Made by a program: the position numbers and the translations under genes. From Purshia tridentata (taxonomy: Eukaryota > Streptophyta > Magnoliopsida > Rosales > Rosaceae), in the NCBI GenBank assembly GCA_003254885.1, contig QANT01002310.1, forward strand, positions 27,100-91,099: 64,000 nt of DNA. The letters run 5' to 3'. This document shows, one piece after another, positions 25,111 through 35,904 of this stretch; position 1 is the first letter of the stretch; each line of letters begins with the position of its first letter. The notes below the pieces were generated by a model, which was not told the origin of the DNA, made no database searches, and saw only the letters and a list, made by a program, of their open reading frames with translations.

Positions 25111-26581
25111 GGAGTTCAGGCGAGCTGAAAACGATGATGTCCAGGAAACTTAGAGGCGATATTCTCTATGTTGACTTAAAACTTTTGTAATTAGCTACTA
25201 TTTTGCTTCCAGTCATCATATAGGCAATTGTGATCAATTGAGAACATCCCTGTACAGTGGAATCTACTTGCATCTAGGGGTGGTGTCTGGTGAGTTTTGA
25301 GATTCCTGATGATGTCCTGTGGGTGTTTTCATTTCATGAAACAGCAATGAAAAGGCTGTGCAGATGGCTGTTGATTAACATTAGACAACTCAGGAGGGGG
25401 TTACCTTTGTATGTTACTTTCTTTCTCAATTATTGCGGATGTGGATGTAGTGACTTGTGTGTGTGATCAAGTTGTATTCAGCAATATAATGAATTCAAAC
25501 CAAAATCATGTGTTCTTCTACACTGGGATTTCTCAATTTTCTATTTTGTTTTTTTTTTCAATTATTGAAGATGTGGGCATTTCATCTTTGTTTGTGGTGG
25601 GGGGAAAAGTAGCTGATGGAATGAGCATAATATAGGGTGGAAATATCAAGTCTTTCAGCATTTCATATAATGATATGGCTGGCACATTTAGCATTCTTGT
25701 TTATCTTTTCGCACTCTTTATTGTGAATGCATACAAATCACTCCAATTAATTTTAAATACTCCAATGAGTTCCTTATGAAAATATTCAGTTAAAAATTTC
25801 AAATTGCTCCAAAATAACATGTTCGAGATTAAGCAATTAGTGGGAGCAATCTAAGAGAATCAAATTATATATGTTGAGTCTTGATCGACGGTCTAGATTA
25901 ATTATCAATTAGTGGGGACCATGTCACTGTAATCAAAATCATCTGCCACATGCAACTGCGGCTTAACCTACTAATCATGTGACTTAAGGCCAAAGCAAAA
26001 CAAGTTGGTGCACGTCATTCCCAATCACGGCTTGCTTTAAGAATGCAATCAACCGGGAATTCAGGAAATCCCTTTGCTCAACAGGTGGACAATTATAATT
26101 AATTTAGCATTATTATTTCTGTTAGAATACTAATGACGGTTATAGAAATATGAAAATTAAAAACAAAAAAATTAAAGAAAATCTATCGTCCACAAGAACC
26201 AAAAGAAAACAACGGAAAAAATTTAAAATTAAAATGAAAAAGCCAGGTAGTAATGGAACGAAATCAATGTCTTTGGTGCTGCTATGACGAATTGGTCAAA
26301 GAAAAAATATTCTTGTTTGTGGTCTGACTTTCTTTATGGTTGGGCCAATGAATGGTGAGCATGTAGTTAAGGAAGTTGGGATGGAGCGTACATGATCATA
26401 GTCTCTCTGGCAAAGACGGACAGTGGGCCCAAAAGTGATTCTTTCACGCCACATTTTGCTGGCTTCCAGCCAAGCAAACAAAACAGCCTTGGGAAGAAGA
26501 ATCCCCAACGGCTATCCTCTGCGGTGGCTTTACAGATATGTGACCGTTGGTGGGGTCCACTCCCTTGTAGTTTCTCAAAAA
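25111..26581. other. Intergenic between TWINKLE and the patellin gene
   Basis: TWINKLE 3' flank, then AT-rich spacer. The part from about 26250 is the likely patellin promoter. No element or RNA gene recognised. Confidence 0.5.
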
Positions 26582-26587
26582 TATATA
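26582..26587 (+). promoter_or_regulatory. TATA box of the patellin gene
   Basis: TATATA in the context AAAATATATAGCCG, about 165 bp before the start codon, followed by a CT-rich leader. Confidence 0.5.
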
Positions 26588-26751
26588 GCCGTTAACAAAG
26601 CCTTCCCAGCTCTTAAACACAGCCACTCCTACACTCACTGACTCACCTCATTCATTTTCTCTTTCACCAAACAAGCCAAGCAGTTTTCTCTCTTGTTCTG
26701 GTGTGTTTCTCACATTTTCTTGCTTTGTTAAGCTTTTGGGTTGATTGAAAA

Positions 26752-28566
26752 ATGACTGTTGAGGTGGTCAAGGTCGAAGAAACCCAGGTGGCTGAAGTAG
26801 TTGGGGTTCTTCCTCAAGAGGAGCCCAAGAAGGTTGCTAAACAGGTTGTTGAAGAAGAAGATGATAAAGTGAAGGAAGTAGAAGAGTCTGAAACCAAGGC
26901 CAGAGCAGTTGAGAAGAGCTCTTCTTATAAGGAGGAAAGCAACTACCTCTCTGATCTCAAAGAGTTTGAGAGGAAGGCTTTGAGTGAGCTGAAATTGAAG
27001 CTAGAAGAAGCCATTCTTGGCAACAACATCTTTAAAAAAGAGGAGCCAAAAAAGAACGAAGAAAAGGAAGAAAAGCCAGTAGCTGAAAAGAAAGAGAAAG
27101 CTACAGTGGAAGAGAAGAAGGAAGAGAAGAAGGAAGAGGCTGATGAAAAGAAAGAGGAAGCAGAGCAAACAGAGAAAACAGAGGAACCAGAAGCTGGAGA
27201 AGAAGAGAAGAAACCCGATGTGGGCATCGATGAAAAAGGCTGTGAAGTCGACAAGGATATGTCTCTTTGGGGTGTACCCCTTTTCCCTGGTAAAGGTTGT
27301 GAGGGCACTGATGTGGTCCTCTTGAAGTTCTTGAGGGCTAGGGAGTTCAAGGTCAATGAAGCCTTTGAGATGATGAAGAAGACCCTTCAATGGAGGAAGG
27401 AGTCCGGGATTGATTCAATCTTGGATGAGGATGTGTGTGCTGATCTAAGCTCAGCTGCTTACTTGAATGGCGTTGATCGTGAAGGCCACCCTGTCTGCTA
27501 CAACATCTTTGGAGTGTTTGACAATGAAGAGCTTTATCAGAAGACGTTTGGGACTGAGGAGAAGAGAGGGCAGTTCTTGAGGTGGAGGCTTCAGTTGATG
27601 GAGAAGAGCATTCAGAAGCTTGATTTGAGGCCTGGTGGTGCTTCCTCTTTGCTTCAAGTCAATGACCTCAATAACTCACCAGGACCTGTCAAGAAGGAGC
27701 TCAGAATTGCCACAAAACAAGCTGTTGATCTTTTGCAGGACAATTACCCTGAGTTGGTTGCCAAAAATGTAAGTTCTTTTACATGTTTACTTTAGCAATA
27801 TACTAAGAAATGAACATATTTTGATGGGTTGTTGATGATTTTGATGGCAGATTTTCATAAATGTTCCTTTCTGGTACTATGCACTCAATGCCCTCTTGTC
27901 TCCATTCTTGACTCAACGAACCAAGAGCAAATTTGTGGTTGCTCGCCCAGCTAAGGTCACCGAGACCCTTCTCAAGTAAGTGCTTTCTCTCCAATGTTAC
28001 CCATCAATGGTCTCATTTTGACTCATTAGAAGCTTGCAAACTGAACTCTAATTGTACATATATTACATTACAGGTACATTCCAGCTGAGGAGATACCTGT
28101 TCAGTATGGTGGGTTCAAGAGGGACAATGACTATGAGTTCTCCACTGAAGATGGTTCTGTTTCAGAGCTAATTCTCAAGGCCGGGTCGACCAAAACCATA
28201 GAGATAGATGCAGCAGAGGTACTAATAAAGTCTTTTTGATCTTTTTCAGATTGATTTTCCCTTTGAGTTTTCCACAAAATGATTGATTATGATGGTGTTT
28301 GGTAACAGGTTGAAGGCACATTAGTCTGGGACCTGAACGTTTTGGGTTGGGAAGTGAATTACAAGGAGGAATTTGTTCCTACTGATGAGGGGTCCTACAC
28401 CATTATTGTCCAGAAGAGGAAGAAAATTGGGTCTCAAGAAGGACCTATTCGCAACACTTTTAGGTGCAATGAACCTGGGAAGGTTGTCCTTACAATTGAG
28501 AACACTTCAAGCAAGAAGAAGAGGGTTCTGTATAGGCACAAGTCCAAGAAGTGCTCCTCATTCTGA
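26752..28566 (+). CDS. PATL4: Patellin (SEC14-GOLD phosphoinositide-binding protein), PATL4-like
   Basis: Peripheral membrane protein that binds phosphoinositides and acts in membrane traffic, including cell-plate formation. Exons: 26752-27768, 27851-27975, 28074-28218, 28309-28566, all GT-AG and in phase, giving 514 residues. Residues 1-165 are a highly charged Glu/Lys region, coiled-coil-like, containing a conserved LSDLKEFERKALSELK segment. CRAL-TRIO-N follows (about 170-220; SLWGVPL, LLKFLRAREFKV), then the SEC14 lipid pocket (about 230-400; DREGHPVCYN, INVPFWYYAL, TKSKFVVARPAKV, YIPAEEIPVQYGG) and a C-terminal GOLD domain (about 405-512; WEVNYKEEF, YRHKSKK). The N-terminus MTVEVVKVEE and the position next to TWINKLE and a BBE array fit PATL4; other patellins are possible. 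Confidence 0.92.
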
Positions 28567-28611
28567 GAGTTGAACTATACATAATTCAATTTTATTCTTT
28601 CAGAATGGGAC

Positions 28612-28617
28612 AATAAA
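28612..28617 (+). terminator. Possible poly(A) signal of the patellin gene
   Basis: AATAAA 46 bp after the stop codon. Confidence 0.4.
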
Positions 28618-28619
28618 TG

Positions 28620-31177
28620 AGTGAGGATATAGAGATTGATAGTTCATTCTTTTGCAGGATCACTATGATGCTGTCTGTAATTTGATATGTTTGATTTTGA
28701 TGTGTATCTTTTGCTTTGGGATTTTCATTTTGCAGACCTTGAGAGTGAAATATATTTTGGTTTATTCTTTTAGAGAAAATTTATTAAAGATTGATTGGTT
28801 TTTCCTCTAGTATTTCATTCATTAGTCTTGTCCACTTTAGTTTGCAAATACCATTAAGCAGGGATTGTGAAGAGCAGAGCTCCAAAGAAATCCTTTAAAA
28901 AGCAATGAACCAAATGAAAGTCTTACAAACTTAAACCCTTAATTCCTTTTATATGACAGTCTTAAATCTTCATCCTCTCTGTTTTTAAGAATTCCATTAG
29001 CATGTTTCTCGAATAACAAGGTAATAATTCTTAAGAAAAGTGAAGTTTCTACCTTTAATACCAAAATTGATATAGAACGGATCTTAAACTAGAAACCATA
29101 GCATCAAGCACTAAAATATAATTCTGAAATTTAATATGACAAAGAAGGTTGATATAATTGTAGAAAATGAGAGAGTCAGAGAGGGGTTCCTTTAATTTCA
29201 GAGAACTTCATTATAAGTTGGTGTAGACTGTAGTCTGTAGATAAGATAATAGATACTTTCTTTTAAATCTGCAAAAGAAAAAGATGGGTTGATGACTTGA
29301 CGACCTTATCCAAACTGGCACTTCGTCCATGGTTACCCCAAGTAGTAGCCGAGTCAGGATTGAGTTTGGGTGGGCTGGGCCTAGGAAGTGGGTTAGTGTG
29401 AACGAGTCCAAATACCAAATGGATATATAGATTTGAAAGAGGTCGTCGATCTGGAGTGTTACAAAATAGTATATATTAAAGTTTGCTTCTGCTAATGGGG
29501 CAAGATAGCTCCATTGTCATATACATGGAAATATATTTATGTGTCCCAACATGATGTTCATCTCTCAAGATCAAACAAGCAATACCAATAATATAAAATT
29601 TTCTTAATATTGGACTTTGGATCATATAGATGAACATGAAATGTCAACTTAACTTGTGGTTGTAGCCACCACACCAGCCACGATGGTGTTGCTAGCCACT
29701 ATATATTAATGGCGCGTAATACTAGTAGGTATAGTTTGAAGTTAATCAAATATTATCACGTTTTTCATAAAACTTGAACTAAATTGCACTTGATGAAGCT
29801 GTAAGATGTAGACTACAATAATTGGGATTGTACTTAAGAAGAAAAAGCAAAATACATATGGGCTACCATTTCGGGATGGATATCTAGCTAGTATATACCT
29901 TTCACATTGGAAAAAATTGTAGCTAATTACATTGATTATCCAAATCAGAACCCCTACAGTTGTTTGACTAGCTATGAATATATATAAAGGATTAGGCAAT
30001 TTGCATGCAGAATGAAGGCCGTTGACTGGGTTTGCGGTCTGCTGCTGCTATTTTAGAAAGAAGGTAGCCCAGTCCACAATGACAATCTCACCACTTGAGC
30101 CTAGCTTCTTATATATAATTAATCATTTTTTGTTTTTATTAGTTTGATATAATAGGAATAAGATTTTTTTGTGTTGATATACTGTGATTATATGTTCAAT
30201 GGTTTAATGGTTGAAGCATTTTGTTTATACCTTTATAAAATTCAATATTTTGTATTTTTAAATTTTTATTAGACAAAAAGTATAAAAACAAGATAAAAAG
30301 ATAATTAGTAGGATGGGGATCCCATATTCATGTTCAAATCGATTCTGTAGCTGTTGACTGTTCCACTGATTGAGGAGGCGACATGTGCAGTTGGCTGTAA
30401 ATTTTGGTCATATATATATGTCCCCATAGTGCATCAATATATGGATGTGATCTGTCCCTGTCCCGGATGGTCCAGGCTAGCCCACTGCACCTCAACATAG
30501 CTAGCAATATGATATCTGCATAATCTCATATATACAGTATACTGTATCTTGAGAGTTGAAAACATGTAAATTTAATGTTTTTAATGAAACTTTCTTTCTT
30601 TCTTTCTTTTCTTTTATTAGTTATATTTTGGTCAACTTCTAGAAATTGGGCACATAACTTGAAATTCGTATTTCATGTAATATATTTGGGATGTCCCCAG
30701 CGAATCATTCTTCTTCTTCTTTTAGTTTTTTTCGGATAAGAATCATTCTTCTTAATTTGTGAAATATAGAAGTAAGAACTTAAAAATAATAAAACTAGTA
30801 GTAGCCTAGGGCAGCACTCTAAATTGCTTTTGGAACTGGGTACGTGGCATTTAATTAAACCTGTAGCTGTTACTATAAAAATGATCGAGTGGTTGACTAT
30901 TTACTGATTCACCAATCATATAGACTGGAATTAATATTATTTAGTTCTATCCTAACATGAGATTTTATATATGTATTGACAATAGTTGTTCATCAACATT
31001 TAAACAAGGATCGTATTTGTTTAATTTTGTGTGACGTCTTTCAGTATCTCACTAGCATATCTTATTAAATCTATATGTACATCTAGTTTTCACTTAATTT
31101 TGACATATATATGACATATATTGAAAAAATTACTCTCCTCATTTTGACCAATTACTAAACATACTCAGTATTTTATG
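28620..31177. other. Gene-free spacer, left of the BBE array
   Basis: AT-rich sequence with a (TTTC)n run at about 30590-30612 and many TATA-like stretches. No coding exon, RNA gene or repeat with clear borders was found. Confidence 0.5.
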
Positions 31178-31381
31178 CACTACAATAAAAATAAACAATA
31201 TGGATTAATATTAATTGTACAAAAATGAGTATCAATTTGACAATAGAGGCTAAAGTGCATCAATTTTAATAAAAAGTATATTTTTAAGGTAACTATTGTT
31301 CATTTTAGTCTATATTATCCAATTATCACTTCTTTCTATGCAACTAATATTAATCTCTATTGCCCATTTTTGTTATAGTTG
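31178..31381. mobile_element. CACTA-like MITE, about 0.2 kb
   Basis: The left end CACTACAATAAAAATAAACA pairs with the right end, which reads CAACTATAACAAAAATGGGC on the minus strand. Pairing continues inward (GATTAATATTAATTG / GATTAATATTAGTTG). The CACTAC start resembles CACTA-superfamily ends. It has no ORF. Confidence 0.6.
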
Positions 31382-32557
31382 TATATAATTTATTTTTGTG
31401 TATTTGACTGGTTTTGTATTAGGTGCTTAATGAATTTTAATTTAATTGTTGCATTCTCAGATGTCGAGCAGCAAATTTAGTAGATATATATCAACAAAAG
31501 TGAAAGGATAATATATATTATTGCAACAATATATGCATGTATACTTAGCTGCCTAGCTGATCTGTATATAGTTGGTTGAGAAAAACTGTTTGCAATGAAC
31601 AAGTATGGATTAAGGACGTAAGTAATCAAATGCGTAGTTTGACTGATAACCTCTGTTTTCTAATCATCGATCTCTTGAACTCAAACTACACTTAATGTCT
31701 AAATAATGATCGAGCTATGTCAATAATGTTCGGCAAGGAGACTTTTTGATTAATTAATTAATTTGATGAATTTATATCTTCAGCCGATATTATATATCTT
31801 CAAGTTAACCGGCCTTCTCGATCTTGTGAAATTTAAAAATTATAATTCCTGCTTACTTATCCACCATTTATTTGAAAGTCCATTAATTATGTACTTATCT
31901 TATAGGTCTCACGTAAGTACGTGTTCTGTGTTAGTGTAGAACATGTTAAGTTACAGAAAAATTGCTATACATATCAGCTATGAATATGCATGCATCATGC
32001 ATGATGATCGAGCCATCTTAATTCTAAGCTAAAACTTAATTGATGAATCCCATATATATATATATATATACATGCTTCGTTTCTTTGTGGATGTAACTCA
32101 TGTATATATTACTGTCATGAAACTTTGAGCTTGAAATTAACGTAGCTAGCTGCTAGTTATAGCTCTTCTCTTTAGTTTGGTAAGTATTAAATGGGGTTCC
32201 AGTATCGTACAATATTAGGCGTGTGCACATGTTGTCCAATTATTTTGCAGTCTAGGTGATCGTACAAAATTATGTATGTCATTTTCAACTAGAATTATAA
32301 AGGAAATAAAAGATCAAAAAGCACGTGTATATATGATATATCAATTTGACTATTTACCTTGTAATTAAATAATATATATATAAAGATATCACAGATAATT
32401 CACAATGGATCAGCTTCAAAGATGCACGATCAATTATTTAATTAATTATTTGCTTTGAATTTTCTACAGGTCAAAATTAAAGGGAGGCTGTGTCTTGCAT
32501 ATTCTTTTCATATCTATATATGATCTTATTATGATCTCGGTCAAATCCCATATCCTC
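31382..32557. other. Promoter-side spacer of the first BBE-like gene
   Basis: AT-rich, with an (AT)n run at 32052-32070. No other feature was seen. Confidence 0.5.
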
Positions 32558-32564
32558 TATAAAT
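32558..32564 (+). promoter_or_regulatory. TATA box, first BBE-like gene
   Basis: TATAAAT 79 bp upstream of the ATG at 32643. Confidence 0.65.
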
Positions 32565-32642
32565 CACAACCCAATACAGATCGAGATTACAAACACAAAA
32601 CCAACAACTTCGCCATACGTAAACCAAAAATATTCTTACAAA

Positions 32643-34253
32643 ATGGGAATCAATCTAAGGCTTTCAAAGCTCTTTATGCTTCCAATTCTTTTAGTACTCT
32701 CCATTTCTTGGGCAGCCTCAGCTTCATCAGCTCCTGAAAACTTGGTTCAATGTCTTCTAAGCCATTTCAATCCCTCTCACCCAATCGGCCCAGCAATTTA
32801 CACTCCCAACAATGCTTCCTACTCCTCCGTTCTGCAATCTTACATCCGAAACCTCCGATTCAACGAAACCTCAACCCGAAAACCCTATCTCATCATCACC
32901 GCATTGCACGAATCCCATGTACAACAAGCCGTTCTTTGTGCTCAAATACACAACCTGCAGATGAAAATCAGAAGCGGAGGCCACGACTACGAGGGTGTCT
33001 CGTACGTGGCGGAAGTCCCGTTCTTCATCCTTGACATGTTTAATCTCCGGTCCATCAACGTAGACATTGAAACTGAGACTGCATGGGTCCAGGCCGGAGC
33101 AACCCTCGGTGAGGTTTACTATAGAATTTACGAGAAAAGCAAAATCCATGCCTTCCCCGCCGGGGTTTGCCCCACAGTTGGTGTTGGAGGCCACTTCAGT
33201 GGAGGTGGATATGGCAACATGATGAGAAAGTACGGATTATCAGTTGACAACATAATTGATGCACAAATAGTTGATGTGCATGGCAGACTCCTGGACCGAA
33301 AATCCATGGGAGAAGACCTTTTTTGGGCCATTACAGGCGGCGGTGGAGCCAGTTTTGGAGTCGTCATCGCATACAAGATTATTCTTGTACGCGTCCCAGA
33401 AATAGTTACTGTTTTCAGGGTTGCAAGAACCCTGGAACAGAACGCAACAGACATTGTGTACCGTTGGGAACATGTCGCGGATAAGCTCGATGATGACTTG
33501 TTCATCAGGCTTACCATGGATGTAGTGAATAGTACTGCTACTTCAACTAACAAGACTGTGCGAGCTTCATTCATTGCCATGTTTCTTGGAGACTCAGAGA
33601 GGCTTCTCTCAGTTATGAACAAGAGTTTCCCTGAATTGGGTTTGCAGCAATCGGACTGCATCGAAATGAGTTGGGTTGAATCTACACTTTTCTGGACTAG
33701 CTTCCCACTTGGGACAGCTCCTGAGATTTTGCTCTCCAGAACACCTCAAGTGCTCACCCATTTGAAGAGGAAATCAGACTATGTCAAAACCCCAATTCCA
33801 AAAGCTGGTTTGAAGTTCATTTTCCAGAAAATGATAGAATTGGGGTCACCCATGTTGACTTTCAACCCATATGGTGGGAAAATGGGTGAGATTGCAGCGT
33901 CTGCAACTCCATTTCCACATAGAGCTGGGAATCTCTGGAAGGTTCAGTATGCAACAAATTGGGACCAGGCAGGGACTGAGGCAGCAGAGCATTATATCAA
34001 TTTGACAAGGAAGCTGCACAAGTACATGACCCCATTTGTTTCCAAGAATCCGAGGGAGGCCTTTTTCAACTACAAAGATCTTGACATTGGGATCAACCAT
34101 AATAGTAATGGTAAGGCAAGCTATTTTGAAGGAAGGGTTTATGGGATTAAGTACTTCAAGGATAATTTTGATAGGTTGGTGCATGTTAAGACCAAGGTTG
34201 ATCCTGGTAATTTCTTTAGGAATGAACAGAGTATCCCAACTCTTCCATACTAG
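32643..34253 (+). CDS. BBE-like secreted FAD-linked oxidoreductase (array member 1)
   Basis: Single exon, 536 residues, the normal family length. Order: signal peptide (1 to about 29), paired Cys of the N-terminal region, PCMH-type FAD domain, substrate domain, and C-terminal BBE domain (NYKDLDIG near residue 476). FAD should be held by two covalent bonds, at His114 (SGGHDYEG) and Cys176 (CPTVGVGGHFSGGGYG). Residue Cys+3 is Val179, which in characterised relatives permits fast reaction with oxygen, so an H2O2-producing oxidase is predicted. The active-site KxQ is intact (WKVQY). It carries several N-glycosylation sequons and is probably apoplastic. Known family substrates are monolignols, oligosaccharides and alkaloid precursors; the sequence does not say which. 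The usual WAIRGGGG reads WAITGGGG. Confidence 0.92.
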   Translation: MGINLRLSKLFMLPILLVLSISWAASASSAPENLVQCLLSHFNPSHPIGPAIYTPNNASYSSVLQSYIRNLRFNETSTRKPYLIITALHESHVQQAVLCAQIHNLQMKIRSGGHDYEGVSYVAEVPFFILDMFNLRSINVDIETETAWVQAGATLGEVYYRIYEKSKIHAFPAGVCPTVGVGGHFSGGGYGNMMRKYGLSVDNIIDAQIVDVHGRLLDRKSMGEDLFWAITGGGGASFGVVIAYKIILVRVPEIVTVFRVARTLEQNATDIVYRWEHVADKLDDDLFIRLTMDVVNSTATSTNKTVRASFIAMFLGDSERLLSVMNKSFPELGLQQSDCIEMSWVESTLFWTSFPLGTAPEILLSRTPQVLTHLKRKSDYVKTPIPKAGLKFIFQKMIELGSPMLTFNPYGGKMGEIAASATPFPHRAGNLWKVQYATNWDQAGTEAAEHYINLTRKLHKYMTPFVSKNPREAFFNYKDLDIGINHNSNGKASYFEGRVYGIKYFKDNFDRLVHVKTKVDPGNFFRNEQSIPTLPY

Positions 34254-34801
34254 CAAGCTAGCTAGGATGTCTCGTAACGTTTGATTTTATTGTAATCTGG
34301 TGTAATTAATTTGTTGGTGTATTAATTAATTTCTGAGCTATTTGATTGATAGCTAGCTTGGGATATTATAGTTATAATATTTAGATATAGATACACATCT
34401 GTACGTAATTGTTTACCAACAAAATAATATATCTTCAATTTATCTTAGCTTGTCCAATATTGCATCCACAGTCTCTCTATATTTTGCTTTTACGTCTGGA
34501 AAAGTAATTACATTGTACTTGTTGTGCTTGTATTCTCTCTACCAAAGCTATATATGAGTGGGGATTTATAAGGATTAAGGAATTTCTTTTGCTGGCCGAT
34601 CCATCGTGACAACATTTTCTAAACAATAGATTAATAAGACTTCTGGTTTGGTTTGATTAACAATAGATTTAACCAGAGCTCTCTCAATCTCCTGGTTTGG
34701 TTATGTTGTTTTGACTAATTCATTAAATAAAGAGCCTAATAAGACTTCTGGGCTCTTGATGGATAGATTAGAAACCTGGACATTTTAAATTGACCCAGCT
34801 A
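34254..34801. other. Spacer after BBE-like member 1
   Basis: 3' flank and AT-rich spacer. Nothing recognised before the foldback element. Confidence 0.5.
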
Positions 34802-34812
34802 ATATTATTGGG

Positions 34813-35211
34813 ACAATGCTTGGTTCCTCAAGCTTGAGGACCAACCTTGTCCTCAAGCCCACTAAAAATCATAATTCCGTCATGCCGGCTTAAGATCAAA
34901 ACCGTTTAATTTTTAGATCACTTAATAAAGATCATTTCTAGAAAAAATCAACTCAATCGGAAATCGTTTGATTGTATAACTGTTAACGAATAGATACATG
35001 GTTAGGTCTTTTAACTATGACCTTATATTTATTCGTTGACAATTGTATAACCAAACGATTTCCGATTGAGTTAATTTTTTGTAGAGATGATCTTTATTAG
35101 GTAATCTAAAAATTGAACGGTTCTGATTTTGAACCGGCACGGCGAAATTATGATTTTTGGCAGGCTTAAGGACAAGGTTGGTCCTCAAGCTTGAGGACCC
35201 AAGAATTTTTC
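34813..35211. mobile_element. Foldback MITE, about 0.4 kb, with direct-repeat flanks
   Basis: The ends are inverted copies (TCCTCAAGCTTGAGGACCAA at 34824 and its complement near 35180-35199), and pairing runs through nearly the whole element. The 11-bp sequence ATATTATTGGG flanks it on both sides (34802-34812 and 35212-35222). A duplication of 9-11 bp suggests a Mutator-like origin. The inner block AATCGG...GATGATCTTTA resembles that of the MITE at 3213-3621. Confidence 0.8.
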
Positions 35212-35222
35212 ATATTATTGGG

Positions 35223-35839
35223 TCCATGACAGATTGCAACTGAACCACACAAAAAAACAAAAAAGGAAAAGAAAAGTAAAGCATCTTGGATTTGGTCGTG
35301 AATTATACTGTTTATACACGTGGGTTTTTTGGACGCAAATTTGATATGTTCAAATTTTTCGGTCAAGCGCATATTGCAGTGGTAAGTGGAGCATGTAAGC
35401 AAGATTGTGGGTTTTTTTGGAAAGGAAGTTGTCATTGTTGAAGTTGGTCTTGTTGCACAAAAGGGGGAAAGTTGATAAAAAAAGCATGAAAGCCAAAAAG
35501 GATTTTACTTGGCCATCTGGGAAACGAAGAAGCTCACTTTTGTGTATAATAATGTAATTTGAAAGTTACTTCTACAATCCCAAGGGCTCATAAATCATTA
35601 CGAAATCATGGAAAGTATATCTCAATGATACTAGTCAGGCAGTTTATATGGCCCATAAATTTGGTTTTAACTGTGGTCAACTCAAATGCAGTGAAATTTA
35701 ACAAGAAATCAGTCATTATAAGTATTGCCTATTTGCCTTGATATTTATCTTGGGATTTGATTTGCTTCTATTTTTGTTTCGTGCTATGTACCAACAAAAA
35801 AGAACGTTCAGACGTGTGTTTTGAATGCATTTATAAATT
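35223..35839. other. Promoter-side spacer of BBE-like member 2
   Basis: No feature recognised other than a TATA box at its right end. Confidence 0.5.
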
Positions 35840-35847
35840 TATAAATA
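35840..35847 (+). promoter_or_regulatory. TATA box, BBE-like member 2
   Basis: TATAAATA. It lies only 7 bp before the upstream in-frame ATG (35854) but 58 bp before the ATG at 35905, so the latter is the more likely start. Confidence 0.65.
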
Positions 35848-35904
35848 CAGTCAATGAGTACAAAAGAGCAAAACCTGCATGCAGTAGAAGAAAACCCAAA
35901 AACA

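Noticed and set aside
26943-27390. Antisense Ser/Phe-rich frames across the patellin gene
   Set aside because: They are a by-product of the Glu/Lys-rich GAAGAA coding repeats on the plus strand.
33128-33661. Long antisense frames inside BBE-like genes (also near 36405, 47000, 53100, 53305 and 60225)
   Set aside because: They are mirror frames of conserved coding sequence, recur at the same place in each paralogue, and match no protein family I know.
35854-35904. Upstream ATG of BBE-like member 2 as the start
   Set aside because: It would lie 7 bp after the TATA box and put 17 hydrophilic residues before the signal peptide.
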